From the NCBI GenBank assembly GCA_026770595.1, contig MU634097.1, positions 1 through 15,807 on the forward strand: 15,807 bases of DNA, given 5' to 3'. This document shows, one piece after another, positions 1 through 8,434 of the stretch. The position numbers and the translations under genes were made by a program. Position 1 is the stretch's first letter. Each line of letters begins with the position of its first letter. The stretch comes from Ochromonadaceae sp. CCMP2298 (taxonomy: Eukaryota > Sar > Synurophyceae > Ochromonadales > Ochromonadaceae). The notes beneath the pieces were generated by a model that was given only the letters and a program-made list of their open reading frames with translations, was not told where the DNA came from and did not search any database.

Positions 1-49
1 CAGCAGTGGGGTGAAAAGCTTCCAGCAGTGGGGTGAAAAGCTTCCAGCA
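1..49. repeat. 22-bp tandem repeat at the left edge
   Basis: The unit CAGCAGTGGGGTGAAAAGCT plus TC occurs twice without mismatch (1-22 and 23-44) and begins a third time (CAGCA, 45-49). The array runs off the left edge, so its full size is unknown. It lies just upstream of the HAD phosphatase start and may be in its promoter or in the 3' region of an unseen neighbour. Confidence 0.9.
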
Positions 50-93
50 AAACTCACTTTCACCGCAAAAAAACCTCTTTCGCATACTCTCTA

Positions 94-114
94 ATGGAGC
101 TGTGTTATGGATGA
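94..114 (+). promoter_or_regulatory. Six-codon upstream ORF overlapping the phosphatase start
   Basis: An ATG at 94 opens a six-codon frame that stops at TGA 112-114. It overlaps the main ATG (107-109) in another frame, around the sequence ATGGATGA. If the transcript starts upstream of 94, ribosomes would meet this ATG first, and the overlap would reduce initiation at the phosphatase start. The role is inferred only; the transcript start is unknown. Confidence 0.35.
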
Positions 115-709
115 CCCGAGTCGGTCTGAGCTTGGCCTCAAGTTTCTCGCGTGGCTGGACGGGGCGGGCTTTGATGTGGTGGTGTGGGACATGGACTGCA
201 CAATGAGTGCGGGCCACTGTGGGCCAGGGCTTCCCAATGCCAAGCTGGACGAGTACATCGACGCGACGAGCCCTGATTTCGTCACTGCGGTGCGGGCCAT
301 CGCCAGCACTGGGGGCCGTGTGCGCTTGGCGGTTGCCACGGGCAGCGACCCTAAGGAGTACGAGCTGGAGGGGCAGTCGAGAGACACGCACGTACTCGGG
401 CCGGACCTCGCCTCGGCCGTCATCACCCGCCACTGTCCCGAGGCTCTACCGCTGTTCGAGATCATGGTAGGCTTCGACTGCAGACTGCACGTCGAGCAGG
501 GGGCAGTGGCAGGCGCCAGCGTGGAGGACAAGCGGCACCACATGCGCCTCATCCAGTCGCACTACCAGGTGCCCTTCAGCCGCATGCTGCTCATAGACGA
601 CTCGCCCAGCAGCCTGGTGAATGAGGACGGATGGCTGGGCGTGAGGGTGGAGGGCAGGCGCGGCTTTCTATTCGACCACTGCTGGACGACTGAAGCACCC
701 CACCCGTGA
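107..709 (+). CDS. HAD-superfamily phosphatase-like protein
   Basis: This is a 200-residue single-exon protein. All four HAD motifs are visible. Motif I is VVVWDMDCT, with the nucleophile and acid/base aspartates at D28 and D30. Motif II is the threonine in LAVATGS (T78). Motif III is the lysine in EDKRHH (K142). Motif IV is LLIDDS (D164, D165). The family uses a phospho-aspartate intermediate and Mg2+ to hydrolyse phosphate esters. The substrate cannot be read from the sequence. The insert between motifs I and II is short and there is no obvious cap domain, so a small C0- or C1-type fold is likely. No signal peptide is visible, so it is probably cytosolic. The start is fixed by an in-frame TAA at 92-94, just upstream of the ATG. 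The gene ends in TGA, which matters for interpreting the in-frame UGA elsewhere in the window. Confidence 0.85.
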   Translation: MDDPSRSELGLKFLAWLDGAGFDVVVWDMDCTMSAGHCGPGLPNAKLDEYIDATSPDFVTAVRAIASTGGRVRLAVATGSDPKEYELEGQSRDTHVLGPDLASAVITRHCPEALPLFEIMVGFDCRLHVEQGAVAGASVEDKRHHMRLIQSHYQVPFSRMLLIDDSPSSLVNEDGWLGVRVEGRRGFLFDHCWTTEAPHP

Positions 710-901
710 GAAGGGGCAGGAGGGGCAGGAGGGGCAGGCGTAACTGCAGTGGCGGGGAGCAGAGAGTCATGAAAAGCAGAACTCTTACTCCTGGCACTGG
801 CATCCCTGGCGTTGTTCAGGTGAGAGTCCCCTCCTCGATGGACATTGAACAGACCTCGCCACGAACAACAGCGCACTAACCTTGACGGATGCGGCGTAAG
901 A

Positions 902-928
902 CTACCGGTAGGCAAATCTGTACCGGTA
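902..928. repeat. Palindromic TACCGGTA pair
   Basis: CTACCGGTAG (902-911) is a perfect 10-base palindrome, and TACCGGTA recurs at 921-928. A third copy, TACCGGTAG, sits at 1475-1483 at the edge of the TAG microsatellite. The copies lie at the 5' foot of the two-hairpin block. They could be protein-binding sites or part of the RNA fold; no function is assigned. Confidence 0.6.
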
Positions 929-1126
929 AGCGCAGGAGACGTTACTGGCGACAGCTACGATCCTGTGGAATCACGTCATCGTATTCGTCACCTTTCACGT
1001 CTCCTGCGCTGCCGGATTGCAGAGTCCAAGGTCGCGCCACTGGCCTTTCCCAAGGAGCATGCTCCAGCACTGACCCAACGGGGGCGTGATCTTCGGAAAG
1101 GCCAGTGGCTTCGCAACCTTGGACTC
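923..1126. ncRNA. Two tandem long hairpins, possible structured RNA
   Basis: The first hairpin pairs AGCGCAGGAGACGT (929-942) perfectly with its complement at 997-1010. CCGG at 923-926 and 1012-1015 extends it after a small bulge, and the loop is about 54 bases. The second pairs GAGTCCAAGGT (1022-1032) with 1116-1126. After a 3x6 internal loop it pairs GCCACTGGCCTTTCC (1036-1050) with 1095-1109. That gives 26 bp around a 44-base loop holding the palindrome GGAGCATGCTCC (1054-1065). The hairpins are separated by only about six bases. The layout is compatible with a structured non-coding RNA, a small-RNA precursor or a fold-back element. I could not match it to tRNA, snRNA, SRP RNA or RNase P RNA, and no clear H/ACA boxes are present. 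The strand is unknown. Confidence 0.5.
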
Positions 1127-1307
1127 GGCGAGCTTCGTTTCCGGCGACTCCATACTTCGCTTCTGGGAGAAGGATTGTAGAATAAAGTTACCTGTCTTAT
1201 TCCCGTGTATTCCATATTTATCGTGAAGTTAATGTATAAAATGTCGCCTTATGTGCATAAAATCAAGACAGGCAGTGACGCCGCCAGCTGAGTAGTTGCA
1301 ATCTCTC

Positions 1308-1444
1308 TCAAATCTCTCCCAGCCCTTGCTCTGGCCTACGCCCTGTGTGGTGGGTGCAGCTCGGTCGCACATCATCATCATCATCCCCCTCCTCATTCTT
1401 CAGACAGGGGTACGCCTCCTCTGCTGCCTCCAGAGTCTCAAAAC
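1308..1444 (-). CDS. Probable terminal exon of the FkbM-type gene
   Basis: Reading leftward from 1444, the frame encodes FETLEAAEEAYPCLKNEEG, then five Asp and VRPSCTHHTGRRPEQGLGEI, ending at TGA (1308-1310). This mixed composition looks coding, unlike the flanking simple repeats. It is in the same frame as the FkbM ORF, which stops at TAG 1653-1655. A candidate intron has its donor GTGCGG at 1666 (codon split T|GT) and its acceptor GTGTAG ending at 1445. It is 222 bases long and would join ...PWPTC directly to FETLEAAEE. The exon has no start codon of its own, so a separate gene is less likely. The junction is inferred; the donor is not a strong consensus and transcript data would decide. 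Confidence 0.45.
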
Positions 1445-1460
1445 CTACACCACCATAGTA

Positions 1461-1536
1461 TAGTAGAAGTAAAGTACCGGTAGTAGTAGAAGTAGTAGTA
1501 TTAGTGGTAGTAGCACTAGTAGAAGTAGTGGTAGTG

Positions 1537-1575
<39 letters not shown>

Positions 1576-1608
1576 ATAGTTTTAGTAGTAGTAGTAGTGG
1601 TAGTAGTA
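1461..1608. repeat. TAG trinucleotide microsatellite
   Basis: About 145 bases consist almost entirely of TAG/AGT units with scattered substitutions. The longest pure run is roughly 1529-1574. On the minus strand it reads CTA/ACT. It lies just downstream of the FkbM stop codon, inside the proposed last intron of that gene. The minus-strand CTA units would supply several branch-point-like sequences such as CACTAAT. Confidence 0.95.
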
Positions 1609-1652
1609 GCTGGGTCCCTGGTTCTCTAGTTTCCTAAAAAGGAGCCCCTGTC

Positions 1653-3431
1653 CTATACGGCCGCACAGGTGGGCCATGGCTGGCAGAAGGGCTTGATGTG
1701 CAGGTACACGCTGGTCAGGCTGCCCGGCTGCACCTGCTGCACCTTGGCTAGGTCGCCCAGCTGCTCCGCCAGCACAGCGTCCGCCCGGTCTCTAGTAGTC
1801 ACCGCCACCCCCAACCCTGCCGCCCCCGCTGTCTGTGTCTTGGCCCCAAGCGCGTCTGCGAACTGCTCCACCAACAGCGGGAAGGAAAGTATGTCGTAGG
1901 CCAAAGTGGCCATAGGTGCGCGTCGGCGGCTGAGGCAGAATATGTTCCCTTTGTCTTTGGCGCGGTAGGCCCCCATAAACTTCTCAGGCATGCAGCCGCC
2001 GCTCCACTTGAACAGACCCGCGCGACTGGTGGAGTAGCAGGAGAAACCCTGCTTGTCGAAGTCTGCTATCATCTCTTTTGAGAAAGTGACGCCCCGGCCC
2101 CCCTCGAAGGTGAACATACCCACGCCCCCCGCGATGGCCGCCCTGGCCCCCGCCAGCACCTTGTTGTCGTTGCCCTCGGTGTCGATCTTGATCACGTCCA
2201 CGCGGTCGATAAGGGCGCTCTTGACGAACGAGTCGATGGAGGTCATGCGCACCTCCTCCAGACCCGCGTCCACCACTAGCCGCCGAGAGCGCAGCCTAGT
2301 GGCACTCGTGCTGTTGCTGCTGCGGATGCGCCCCCCCTCGAAGCCCGCGTTCTGGTCCTTGGTCTGTCTAGTGAAGTAGGCCACGCCGTCAGTGTCGGAC
2401 ACGGCGTAGTTTAGGTAGCGCCACAGGGTGCCTCCCGTCACCACTGCGTTCTGTGCGTTCTTCTGCGTGAGGGAGATGATGTTCGTGAGCGTGGAGGCGA
2501 GGTAGGAGGACCCGTCCAGAGAGATCACTCGCAGGTCCTGGTGCGCCTTCATGCACGCGCCCGTCTTGGCATCCCTAGCAGTGTCCATAGGGCAGCTCAG
2601 CGGGATGCCCAGGTTCTGCCCGTCCTTGCAGTAGCCGTCGGGGTTTCTGGAGTCCTTCCAGGAGACCAGGCGGGTGGCAGCGGAGGACACGTCCTTAGGC
2701 GCCAGAGACAGGCCGTTGCCCCCCCAGAGAGACACGAAGAGAGCGCCCAGGTAGCCCTTGTTGGCCCCCACGTCTATAAAGGTGCGCGCCTCTGGCCAGG
2801 CCAGCTGCGCCACCTTGTACCACTCGATCTCCGAGCAGATGTCCATGCTGATGTGGCGAGAGATCAGCTCCTGCTGCTGCTGCTGCAAAGCGTCGCACTG
2901 GTGCCCGTTGCGCACGAAGGCGTGCAGCTGTTCCTTGTTGCCAGGCTTCAGCACGGTGTCCAGATAGGATGTGAGCTTGTGCAAGATGTGCACGTCTGCG
3001 TTGGAGATCATATCGTAGCGGATGAAGGGCTTCGCGTCCGAGACCTCCTTGTTCGTCACGAACCGCAAACCAGACGCCGCACGCTTCTGTAGCTCCTGCG
3101 TCTGTCGCCAGATGTCGTCTGCACCAGTGTCCCGCAGGTGCGCGAGGCCAGGGAAGCGGTCGATAATGTCTGCAGGCAGGAGGGTGGACAGTGTGGGCAG
3201 ATGCATATCCGTGATGTTGAACAGCGTCTGCGCCTCCTCCAGCACATGCTTGTCGGCCGTCTGTGAGTAAATGAGCACCGTCATCACAACGAAGCAGATG
3301 AATATCACGAACACGCGCAGGAAGCGGCAGAGCTTCGTGCGCCGCGATTGTGCCTCCAGCACGGCGCTGTGCTTAACTCGCGGAACCGTCCCTGGCGGCG
3401 CGCGCAGATTCTCGCTGTGCTTGGTCCTCAT
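1653..3431 (-). CDS. Membrane-anchored FkbM-type methyltransferase
   Basis: This is a 592-residue ORF. The N-terminus is basic and cytosolic, followed by one hydrophobic anchor at about residues 38-55 (RVFVIFICFVVMTVLIY), which suggests a type II Golgi or ER membrane protein. A linker with coiled-coil character follows. The catalytic part has the SAM-binding motif TFIDVGANKGYLG (about 217-229), NYAVSDTDGVAYF (341-353) and a distal VDVIKIDTEGNDNKVLAGA (411-429), typical of FkbM methyltransferases, many of which O-methylate sugars. A Cys-rich insertion (about 268-293) is not part of the bacterial core and may form disulphides in the lumen. The C-terminus, PFCQPWPTC, ends abruptly and probably continues into the exon at 1308-1444. 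The start lies 77 bases from the divergent ATP23 gene. The acceptor substrate is unknown. Confidence 0.85.
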   Translation of the reverse strand: MRTKHSENLRAPPGTVPRVKHSAVLEAQSRRTKLCRFLRVFVIFICFVVMTVLIYSQTADKHVLEEAQTLFNITDMHLPTLSTLLPADIIDRFPGLAHLRDTGADDIWRQTQELQKRAASGLRFVTNKEVSDAKPFIRYDMISNADVHILHKLTSYLDTVLKPGNKEQLHAFVRNGHQCDALQQQQQELISRHISMDICSEIEWYKVAQLAWPEARTFIDVGANKGYLGALFVSLWGGNGLSLAPKDVSSAATRLVSWKDSRNPDGYCKDGQNLGIPLSCPMDTARDAKTGACMKAHQDLRVISLDGSSYLASTLTNIISLTQKNAQNAVVTGGTLWRYLNYAVSDTDGVAYFTRQTKDQNAGFEGGRIRSSNSTSATRLRSRRLVVDAGLEEVRMTSIDSFVKSALIDRVDVIKIDTEGNDNKVLAGARAAIAGGVGMFTFEGGRGVTFSKEMIADFDKQGFSCYSTSRAGLFKWSGGCMPEKFMGAYRAKDKGNIFCLSRRRAPMATLAYDILSFPLLVEQFADALGAKTQTAGAAGLGVAVTTRDRADAVLAEQLGDLAKVQQVQPGSLTSVYLHIKPFCQPWPTCAAV

Positions 3432-3508
3432 CGCAGCTGGATTGGCGGAGAGGGACGAGACTCGCAGTGAAGCGTCGAGAAGCTTGATTCTATCCCTCTC
3501 TTTGGAAC
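3432..3508. promoter_or_regulatory. Compact divergent promoter between the FkbM-type and ATP23 genes
   Basis: Only 77 bases separate the two start codons. GATTGG at about 3439-3444 reads as CCAATC on the minus strand, resembling a CCAAT box. No TATA motif is evident. The 5' UTRs must be very short, or the transcripts must start within each other's region. Confidence 0.45.
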
Positions 3509-4513
3509 ATGAAGATCAGCTCACACCTCAAGCTGCGATCTAAGGTAACGAAAATATTAGGCGTCGTTGGGGGTATTTTTAGGTTCTGTTGTGCTAATTT
3601 TTGCACGATCCATTTCCAATCCAAACTGCTCATTTCTCTCGCGACGCTGCCACACATCTGGGTCTTCCTTCTGCAGCTGTCATTCGTGTGCTCGTGCCTC
3701 TACCTGTGAGAAGTTCCCTTTCCCACGATCTTGTCGTCCCAGGTTTCCAGCAGGCAGCCCTCCGCTGCAGCAACTCAGTCGCACCAGCGGCCACGGACAC
3801 ACCAACATCCACACGTCAAGCTCAGCCCTCCCATGTGCTCGATCAGCGACTGCGAGTCGCTCGTGAAGGACATCCTAGCCAAAGATGAGCGGCTGCAGCG
3901 CATGCTGAAGGTGGACCAGAGCCGCCTGCCAGCTGGCACGGGCCCTCTGCCCCACTGGGCCATCAGCTGTCGGCAGTGCGAGGTATCAGGCGTGGAGGGG
4001 AAGTCTCGCGCCTTCATCACCGAGCACCCGCACGAGATCGTGCTGTGCGTGAATCGCCTCCCCGGCCGCGCAGCGCTGCGGGAGGCGCTGACTCACGAGG
4101 GCGTGCATGCGTTCGATTACGCAAACGGCCGCTGCGACTTCTCTTCCTGCGACGGGCTGGCCTACACAGAGGTGCGCGCCGCGAGAGAGGGCGAGTGCGC
4201 AGACCTCAGCAACGCGCTGCACACTTTGCCGCTAGTGGGGCCGTGGCTGAAGCAGTCGTGCATCAAGTCCCGGGCGGCGGCATCTACAGGCAACCTATTC
4301 CCAGGGGACGCGCGCAGCTGTGTGGAGAGGGTGTTCCTCAGTGCGCTGGCCGACCTGCATCCCGTAAATGCCAATGCAACTGCCCCTGCCTCAGCCCCTG
4401 CATCTGCCTCAGCCCCTGCATCTGCATCTGCCCCTGTCCCCGCCCCTGCCACTGCATCTGCTCCTGCCCCTGCATCTGCCTCTGCGTCTGCTTCATCTAC
4501 TGCCGCAAGGTGA
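3509..4513 (+). CDS. ATP23: ATP23-like mitochondrial metalloprotease (peptidase M76), two exons
   Basis: The downstream ORF has no ATG until 3833, but a better model begins at ATG 3509. Exon 1 (3509-3544) encodes MKISSHLKLRSK and ends AAG|GTAACG. The intron ends GTCCCAG at 3742, and exon 2 resumes in the same phase with VSSRQPSAAATQ. The spliced protein has 268 residues. The zinc-protease motif is THEGVHAFD (HExxH at about 128-132), followed by GRCDFSSCDGLAYTEVRAA and CVERVFLSALADL, which matches the Atp23 family order. Paired cysteines fit import into the mitochondrial intermembrane space. In yeast, Atp23 processes the Atp6 precursor and assists F1Fo assembly; the same role here is inferred. 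The last 45 or so residues are an Ala/Pro/Ser repeat not found in the usual family core. The gene ends TGA TAG TAG. If 3833 is the true start, only the non-conserved leader is lost. Confidence 0.82.
3545..3742 (+). other. Intron in the ATP23-like gene
   Basis: The donor is AAG|GTAACG at 3545 and the acceptor is CGTCCCAG|GTT at 3742, with a pyrimidine-rich stretch before it. Splicing joins two phase-0 ends. A nearer CAG at 3676 would give an immediate stop, which favours the 3742 acceptor. Confidence 0.6.
4370..4500 (+). repeat. GCCCCTGCATCT-type repeat coding the Ala/Pro/Ser tail
   Basis: Imperfect 6- and 12-base units (GCCCCT, GCATCT, GCCTCA) encode alternating Ala-Pro and Ala-Ser dipeptides at the end of the ATP23-like protein. 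The repeat is in frame and adds a flexible tail outside the protease domain. Confidence 0.85.
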
Positions 4514-4819
4514 TAGTAGGGATAGACGAATAGAAGGGAGGAGGGGGGGTCTGCGGTTGTCAGCTTATGTACAGCATGTACATTTGTGCTATTGTTCTAT
4601 TGTTGTATACGTTGAGCAGCGTAGTATATCATGTTCTATGACATAAGAACAGCTCCAGACATCGAGTAACATGTACCAAGTAACAAGTAACAAGAATGTA
4701 TCGTACTACAACCTATATTCTATATTCTATAAGTTTGCTGTCTGTTGTGCAGTAAGAGAAAGTGCTCTGTCCAGCATCCAGCAGCGCAGCCGCCCTTTAA
4801 TAATTCAGCCTCCTCGACT
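4514..4819. other. Convergent 3' intergenic region
   Basis: This AT-richer spacer lies between the 3' ends of the ATP23-like gene (+) and the dimethylformamidase-like gene (-). It contains an inverted repeat ATGTAC/GTACAT (4567-4572 and 4578-4583), three direct AAGTAAC-like units near 4677-4693, and ATTAAA on the minus strand (4796-4801), 19 bases past the minus-strand stop, which could be a polyadenylation signal. No gene is evident. Confidence 0.6.
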
Positions 4820-5795
4820 TCACTCCTGCCTCCCCTGCTTCCCCTGCTTCCCCTGCTTCCGCTTCCCCTGCTTCCGCCGCTCCCCCCGCTCCCCCCTGCG
4901 CTCTACCCGGACAAGGAGGGCGTTGCTGGCGGGTGGTACGTACTGTGCACCCTCGATGCGAACACCACCTACGCCCGTGTGCACCACGACTGAACCCGCT
5001 GTACCCACTGTACCCACTGTACCCGCCAGCCCCTGCGCCTCTGTCCCCTGCGAGTGGGCGCGCGAGTGCATGGAGCACAGGGGCCGCAGCTCGTCAGTCC
5101 GCTCCAGCCAGCCGCTGTCGTCGATGGCACGCACCAGCACCAGCAGCTGCACCCCCGCACCGCCACTGCCACCACCACCACTACCGCCGCCACCACCACC
5201 ACCCCCACCACCACCACTGTTGCTGCTGCTACTGTGCAGGTATGTGGCCAGGCCCTGAAGGTCCACAAGCACACCGCTGGACAACAGCCCATCACGCAGC
5301 CCCCGCACCTGCCCATGTCCCTGCCCCTGTCTCTGTCCCTGCGCTAGGGCGGCCGGTGCAGTGAAGGGAGCCCCTGCACCGACTCCCTTGTCAGCCACGC
5401 CCTCGCCCACGCCTGTGCTCCCGGCCGAGTCGAGGGGCAGAGGCAGCAGGTGCAGGGGCAGGGGCAGGGACCGAGGCAGGGGTGGATGGGGCAGGGGAAG
5501 GAGTGCTGAGAAGTGCCAGTAGGCGGTACCCTCTGCAGGAAGCCAGCTGCGCCCCCCATCCAGTGACACCTCCACCGCCGCCACCCGTCCCCCGCCCCGG
5601 TCCCGCGCCCGCCCCCGTAGCTCCAGCACGTACCTTCCCGCGCCTGGCCCCGACACTGACCCGCCGTAACCGCTGCCCCCACCGCCAGTGTGTGTGAGCG
5701 ATCGCAGTGTGATCCAGCTGTGCGGGGGGAGGGAGTCCGTGTTCGCAGAGGGGAACACCAGCGGCAGACTCGCAGAGCCAGAGGCAGGAGCAGAG

Positions 5796-5838
<43 letters not shown>

Positions 5839-8434
5839 CAGAGGCAGAGCCAGAGCCAGAGACAGCTGCGAATCCCTGCATCTGATCTGCCACAGGATCT
5901 GTCTGGAAGCTGTGCGGGAGAGCGCCCATGTCAGCCAGCAGGTTCAAGGTGGCCTGCTGGATGTCTCTGTCGGGCAGGGTGGGGCGGCCGTCGTGCCAGC
6001 TGCTGAGCATCCAGCTCCACTGCACCGTGCCCGCACCGAACACCAAGCTGCCGCTGTAGGCACCCTGTCCCGCATCCCCCGCATCCCCCGCATCCCCTGC
6101 ATTCCCTGCATTCTCTGAAGACTCTGAAGACTGTGGAGACTGTGTAGACTCAGACTGTGAGGACTGTGAGGACTCTGCACCTGCGCGCGCTAAGACATTC
6201 CTGCACATAGCAGCTTCCGTAGACGCCCAGGCACCAGCATCGGTACTTGCACTGCCCCTCGCCGCTGAGGAAGGGGCAGAGGCAGAGGCAGAGGCAGAGG
6301 CGGGGACAGTGGTAGGGACGGGGGCGGGGGCGGGGGCGGGGGCGAGAACGGTGCGATAGAGGCTTAGCCTGTGCTCCGCAAAGCCGCTTCCACCATAGCC
6401 CGCCCCCCACTGCTGCACCAGCGATTTGTCGATAAATATACGCGTGCGTGAGAGGGGCACCAAGCCGGGGGGGCGCAGCAGCACTGGGTGCACGTCCCAC
6501 TCATAGCCCAGCAGCCCCGGGGCTGACTGATACACCACCTCCTCCCCACTAGCACCTAAACCTGCACCCCCGCCGGCGCCCCTTGTCTCTTTCTCTGTGT
6601 CTCTGTCTCGGCCGTTATCACTGCCTCTGCCCCCTCCACCCCCTGCCAGAGCTCGCCTCTTGCCCTTTGCAACCACCGCAGTGTGCACCTGCTCTCGCCC
6701 CAGCCCCATACCCTTCTCCCGCCCCCGCCCCTGCGCGAAGGAGGTGTCTCTCCAGAACCTCAGTGCCGCGTCCTCTCTGCGCACTTGGAGCGCGTCGAAC
6801 CTATGCGCGTTCACCATGAAGTGCTGACCCGTTAGCAAGCTCTCCGCATCGAGAGGACCCCGACCCTGCCTGGGATCGCGGAAAGTGCCAGTGAAGTCTG
6901 CAGTGAAGGGCGTGTTCTCGATTGTCTCCTTGCGGCAGATGAGCAGGCGGTGAGGGGGCACAGGTACGAGTTGCTGGGATAAGGCGTCGAGCAGGTAGGC
7001 CACTAGTGCTGCGTCCGCTCCCTCTCCTGCTTCCTCTCCTGCTCCCTCTTCCCCCCCTCCTGCTGCCCCTGCTCTCTTGACTGACCCGGCCTGTCCATCT
7101 TGGCTGTGCTCTTGCACCTGCATCTGCGCCAGCACCTGCCCCTGCGACTGCCCCTGCCCCTGCGCCTGTCCGTCGCGCACTCTTAGGTCCTCCGCCCAGA
7201 GCGTCCTCCAGAAGGCCTCGTTGCCGCTGAAGAAGGCAAGATGCACGCCGCTGTCCCTCGCCCCCTCGAAGGCCCTGCGCAGGCCGGGAGTCCAGTACTC
7301 GTCATGCCCCACGGAGAGCAGCACCGAGTGACGGGGACCCTGACCCTCACCCTGACCTTGACCCTGGCCACTCTGTCGGCTGAGACTGGGGAGGTCTTTT
7401 TGACTGTCGCTACCACTGCCACTACCACTACCACTACCTCTGCCACTACCACTGCCGCTGCTGCTGCCACTGCTGCTGCTGTCACTCCCGCTGCTGCTAT
7501 GCCCGGGGAGCAGACCCAGCCGGTGCAGCTGTTCCACGTCCCCGCACGAGGCGTAGGAGACGTCGTAGCCCATGCGCTCCAGCCACCTCAGCAGCGCATA
7601 CTCAGCGCCGAAGATGAAGTTGTGCGCCTGGCCAGCCGGCGGCAGCGCTCTGTTGCGCCAGGGCCGGTCGTACGAAGCGGCAGAGGCCCTGCTGGAGGGG
7701 TCGAAGCTGCCGTTGCCGCGGTACAAGTTGTACCCCCCGTATGAGTTGTAGGCGGCCCAGGTCAGGTCGGACGTTTTGAACAACAAAGCGCTGCCCTGCT
7801 CTGACAGGGACTGCCGCACCACGAAGGGGATGTAGCTGCCGTAGCACGTTGAAGGGTAGCGGTAGCTGCTGTTGCTGTTGCTGTTGCTGTTGGCGCTGGC
7901 GTTGGTGTCGGTGCTGGCATGCCACACAGGCAGCGCCACCATTACCCCCGATGGCGTATCTAGGGGCACAGTCCAGGCGAGACTGTGACGCCAGTTGGAG
8001 CAGTGCGTGGCTCGACTGCGGGCATCGAAGTGGCACGCGGGCTGCGGTGCGTTGGCCACGCTCAGGTTGGCCAGCAGCCTAGCCCCCAGGCCACCGTAGT
8101 AGCCCAGGCGGTACACGCCCACGTGGTAGGAGCGCATCCAGGCAGGCGCGTGTATCTTGAAGGTCACGGTCTGGCCTGCCTGCACGCTGAAGGATGTGCT
8201 GAAGCCATGCAGCAGAGGCTCCTCCGCGGACTGCGGGTGCCACCACTCGCTTGAGCCAGGCAGCGCATTCTCGGCGACAATGGGGTTGGTCGAGGCGCTG
8301 GGCGCGGCCAAAGGGGGGGGCAGCGCCAGCAGCCTCCACAACACCAACAGTACCAGCAGCACCAGCCAGTACCACACCAGCCGCCCTGCAGCAGCCGCGG
8401 CGCGGCTGCCACAGCTTTGCGCCGACCCAGACAT
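4820..8434 (-). CDS. Secreted or membrane-anchored N,N-dimethylformamidase-beta-like protein
   Basis: This is a single-exon protein of 1204 residues. A signal anchor lies at about residues 19-38. Blocks typical of the bacterial DMFase large-subunit-like C-terminal domain follow in order: VYRLGYYGGLGARLL, SYIPFVVR, LLFKTSDLTWAAYNSYGG, NFIFGAEYALLRWLERMGYDVSY, SVGHDEYW (GHDEYW at 376-381), VHLAFFSGNEAFW, FMVNAHRFDALQVR, LLGYEWDV (about 640-650), SRTRIF, GAGTVQWSWML and QQATLNLLADMGALP. An Ig-like block (GGRVAAVEVSLDGGRSWLPAEG, quoted in part: VAAVEVSLDGGRSW) lies at about 930-975. In characterised DMFase, iron is bound by tyrosines and a glutamate; the Tyr of GHDEYW is a candidate ligand here. 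Long Ser/Gly, Gly/Gln, Ala/Pro and poly-Gly inserts separate the blocks, so it is far longer than bacterial relatives. The substrate is unknown. Bacterial origin is possible. Confidence 0.8.
5155..5225 (-). repeat. CCACCA-type repeat coding poly-Gly
   Basis: CCACCA/CCGCCA triplets on the plus strand read as GGT/GGC on the minus strand. They encode about 20 glycines with occasional Ser near the C-terminus of the dimethylformamidase-like protein. The repeat lies inside the open frame without disrupting it. Confidence 0.85.
5789..5862 (-). repeat. Hexanucleotide repeat coding Gly-Ser
   Basis: Tandem AGAGCC/CAGAGC units on the plus strand encode an alternating Ser-Gly run in the dimethylformamidase-like protein, between the QQATLNLLADMG block and the Ig-like block. 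The unit length is a multiple of three, so copy-number change would keep the frame. Confidence 0.9.

Larger units (their letters stand above)
710..1307. other. Gene-poor stretch with GC-rich repeats and structured DNA
   Basis: I see no convincing protein gene here. Just after the phosphatase stop there are three copies of a 9-base GGGGCAGGA-type repeat (about 714-737). Two adjacent inverted repeats occupy 923-1126 and have their own entry. An AATAAA-like signal lies near 1181 on the plus strand. From about 1180 to 1270 the sequence becomes AT-rich, as expected for transcript ends. The FkbM gene approaches from the right on the minus strand, so 3' UTR sequence of both flanking genes probably lies here. 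Confidence 0.6.

Noticed and set aside
845-1180. 111-residue plus-strand frame across the hairpins
   Set aside because: It starts with TTG, has no recognisable motif, and its sequence is dictated by the two inverted repeats.
4671-8412. Many long antisense and alternate frames over the dimethylformamidase-like gene
   Set aside because: They encode Pro-, Ala- or Arg-rich monotony produced by the GC-rich repeats of the real gene, and none shows a recognisable domain.
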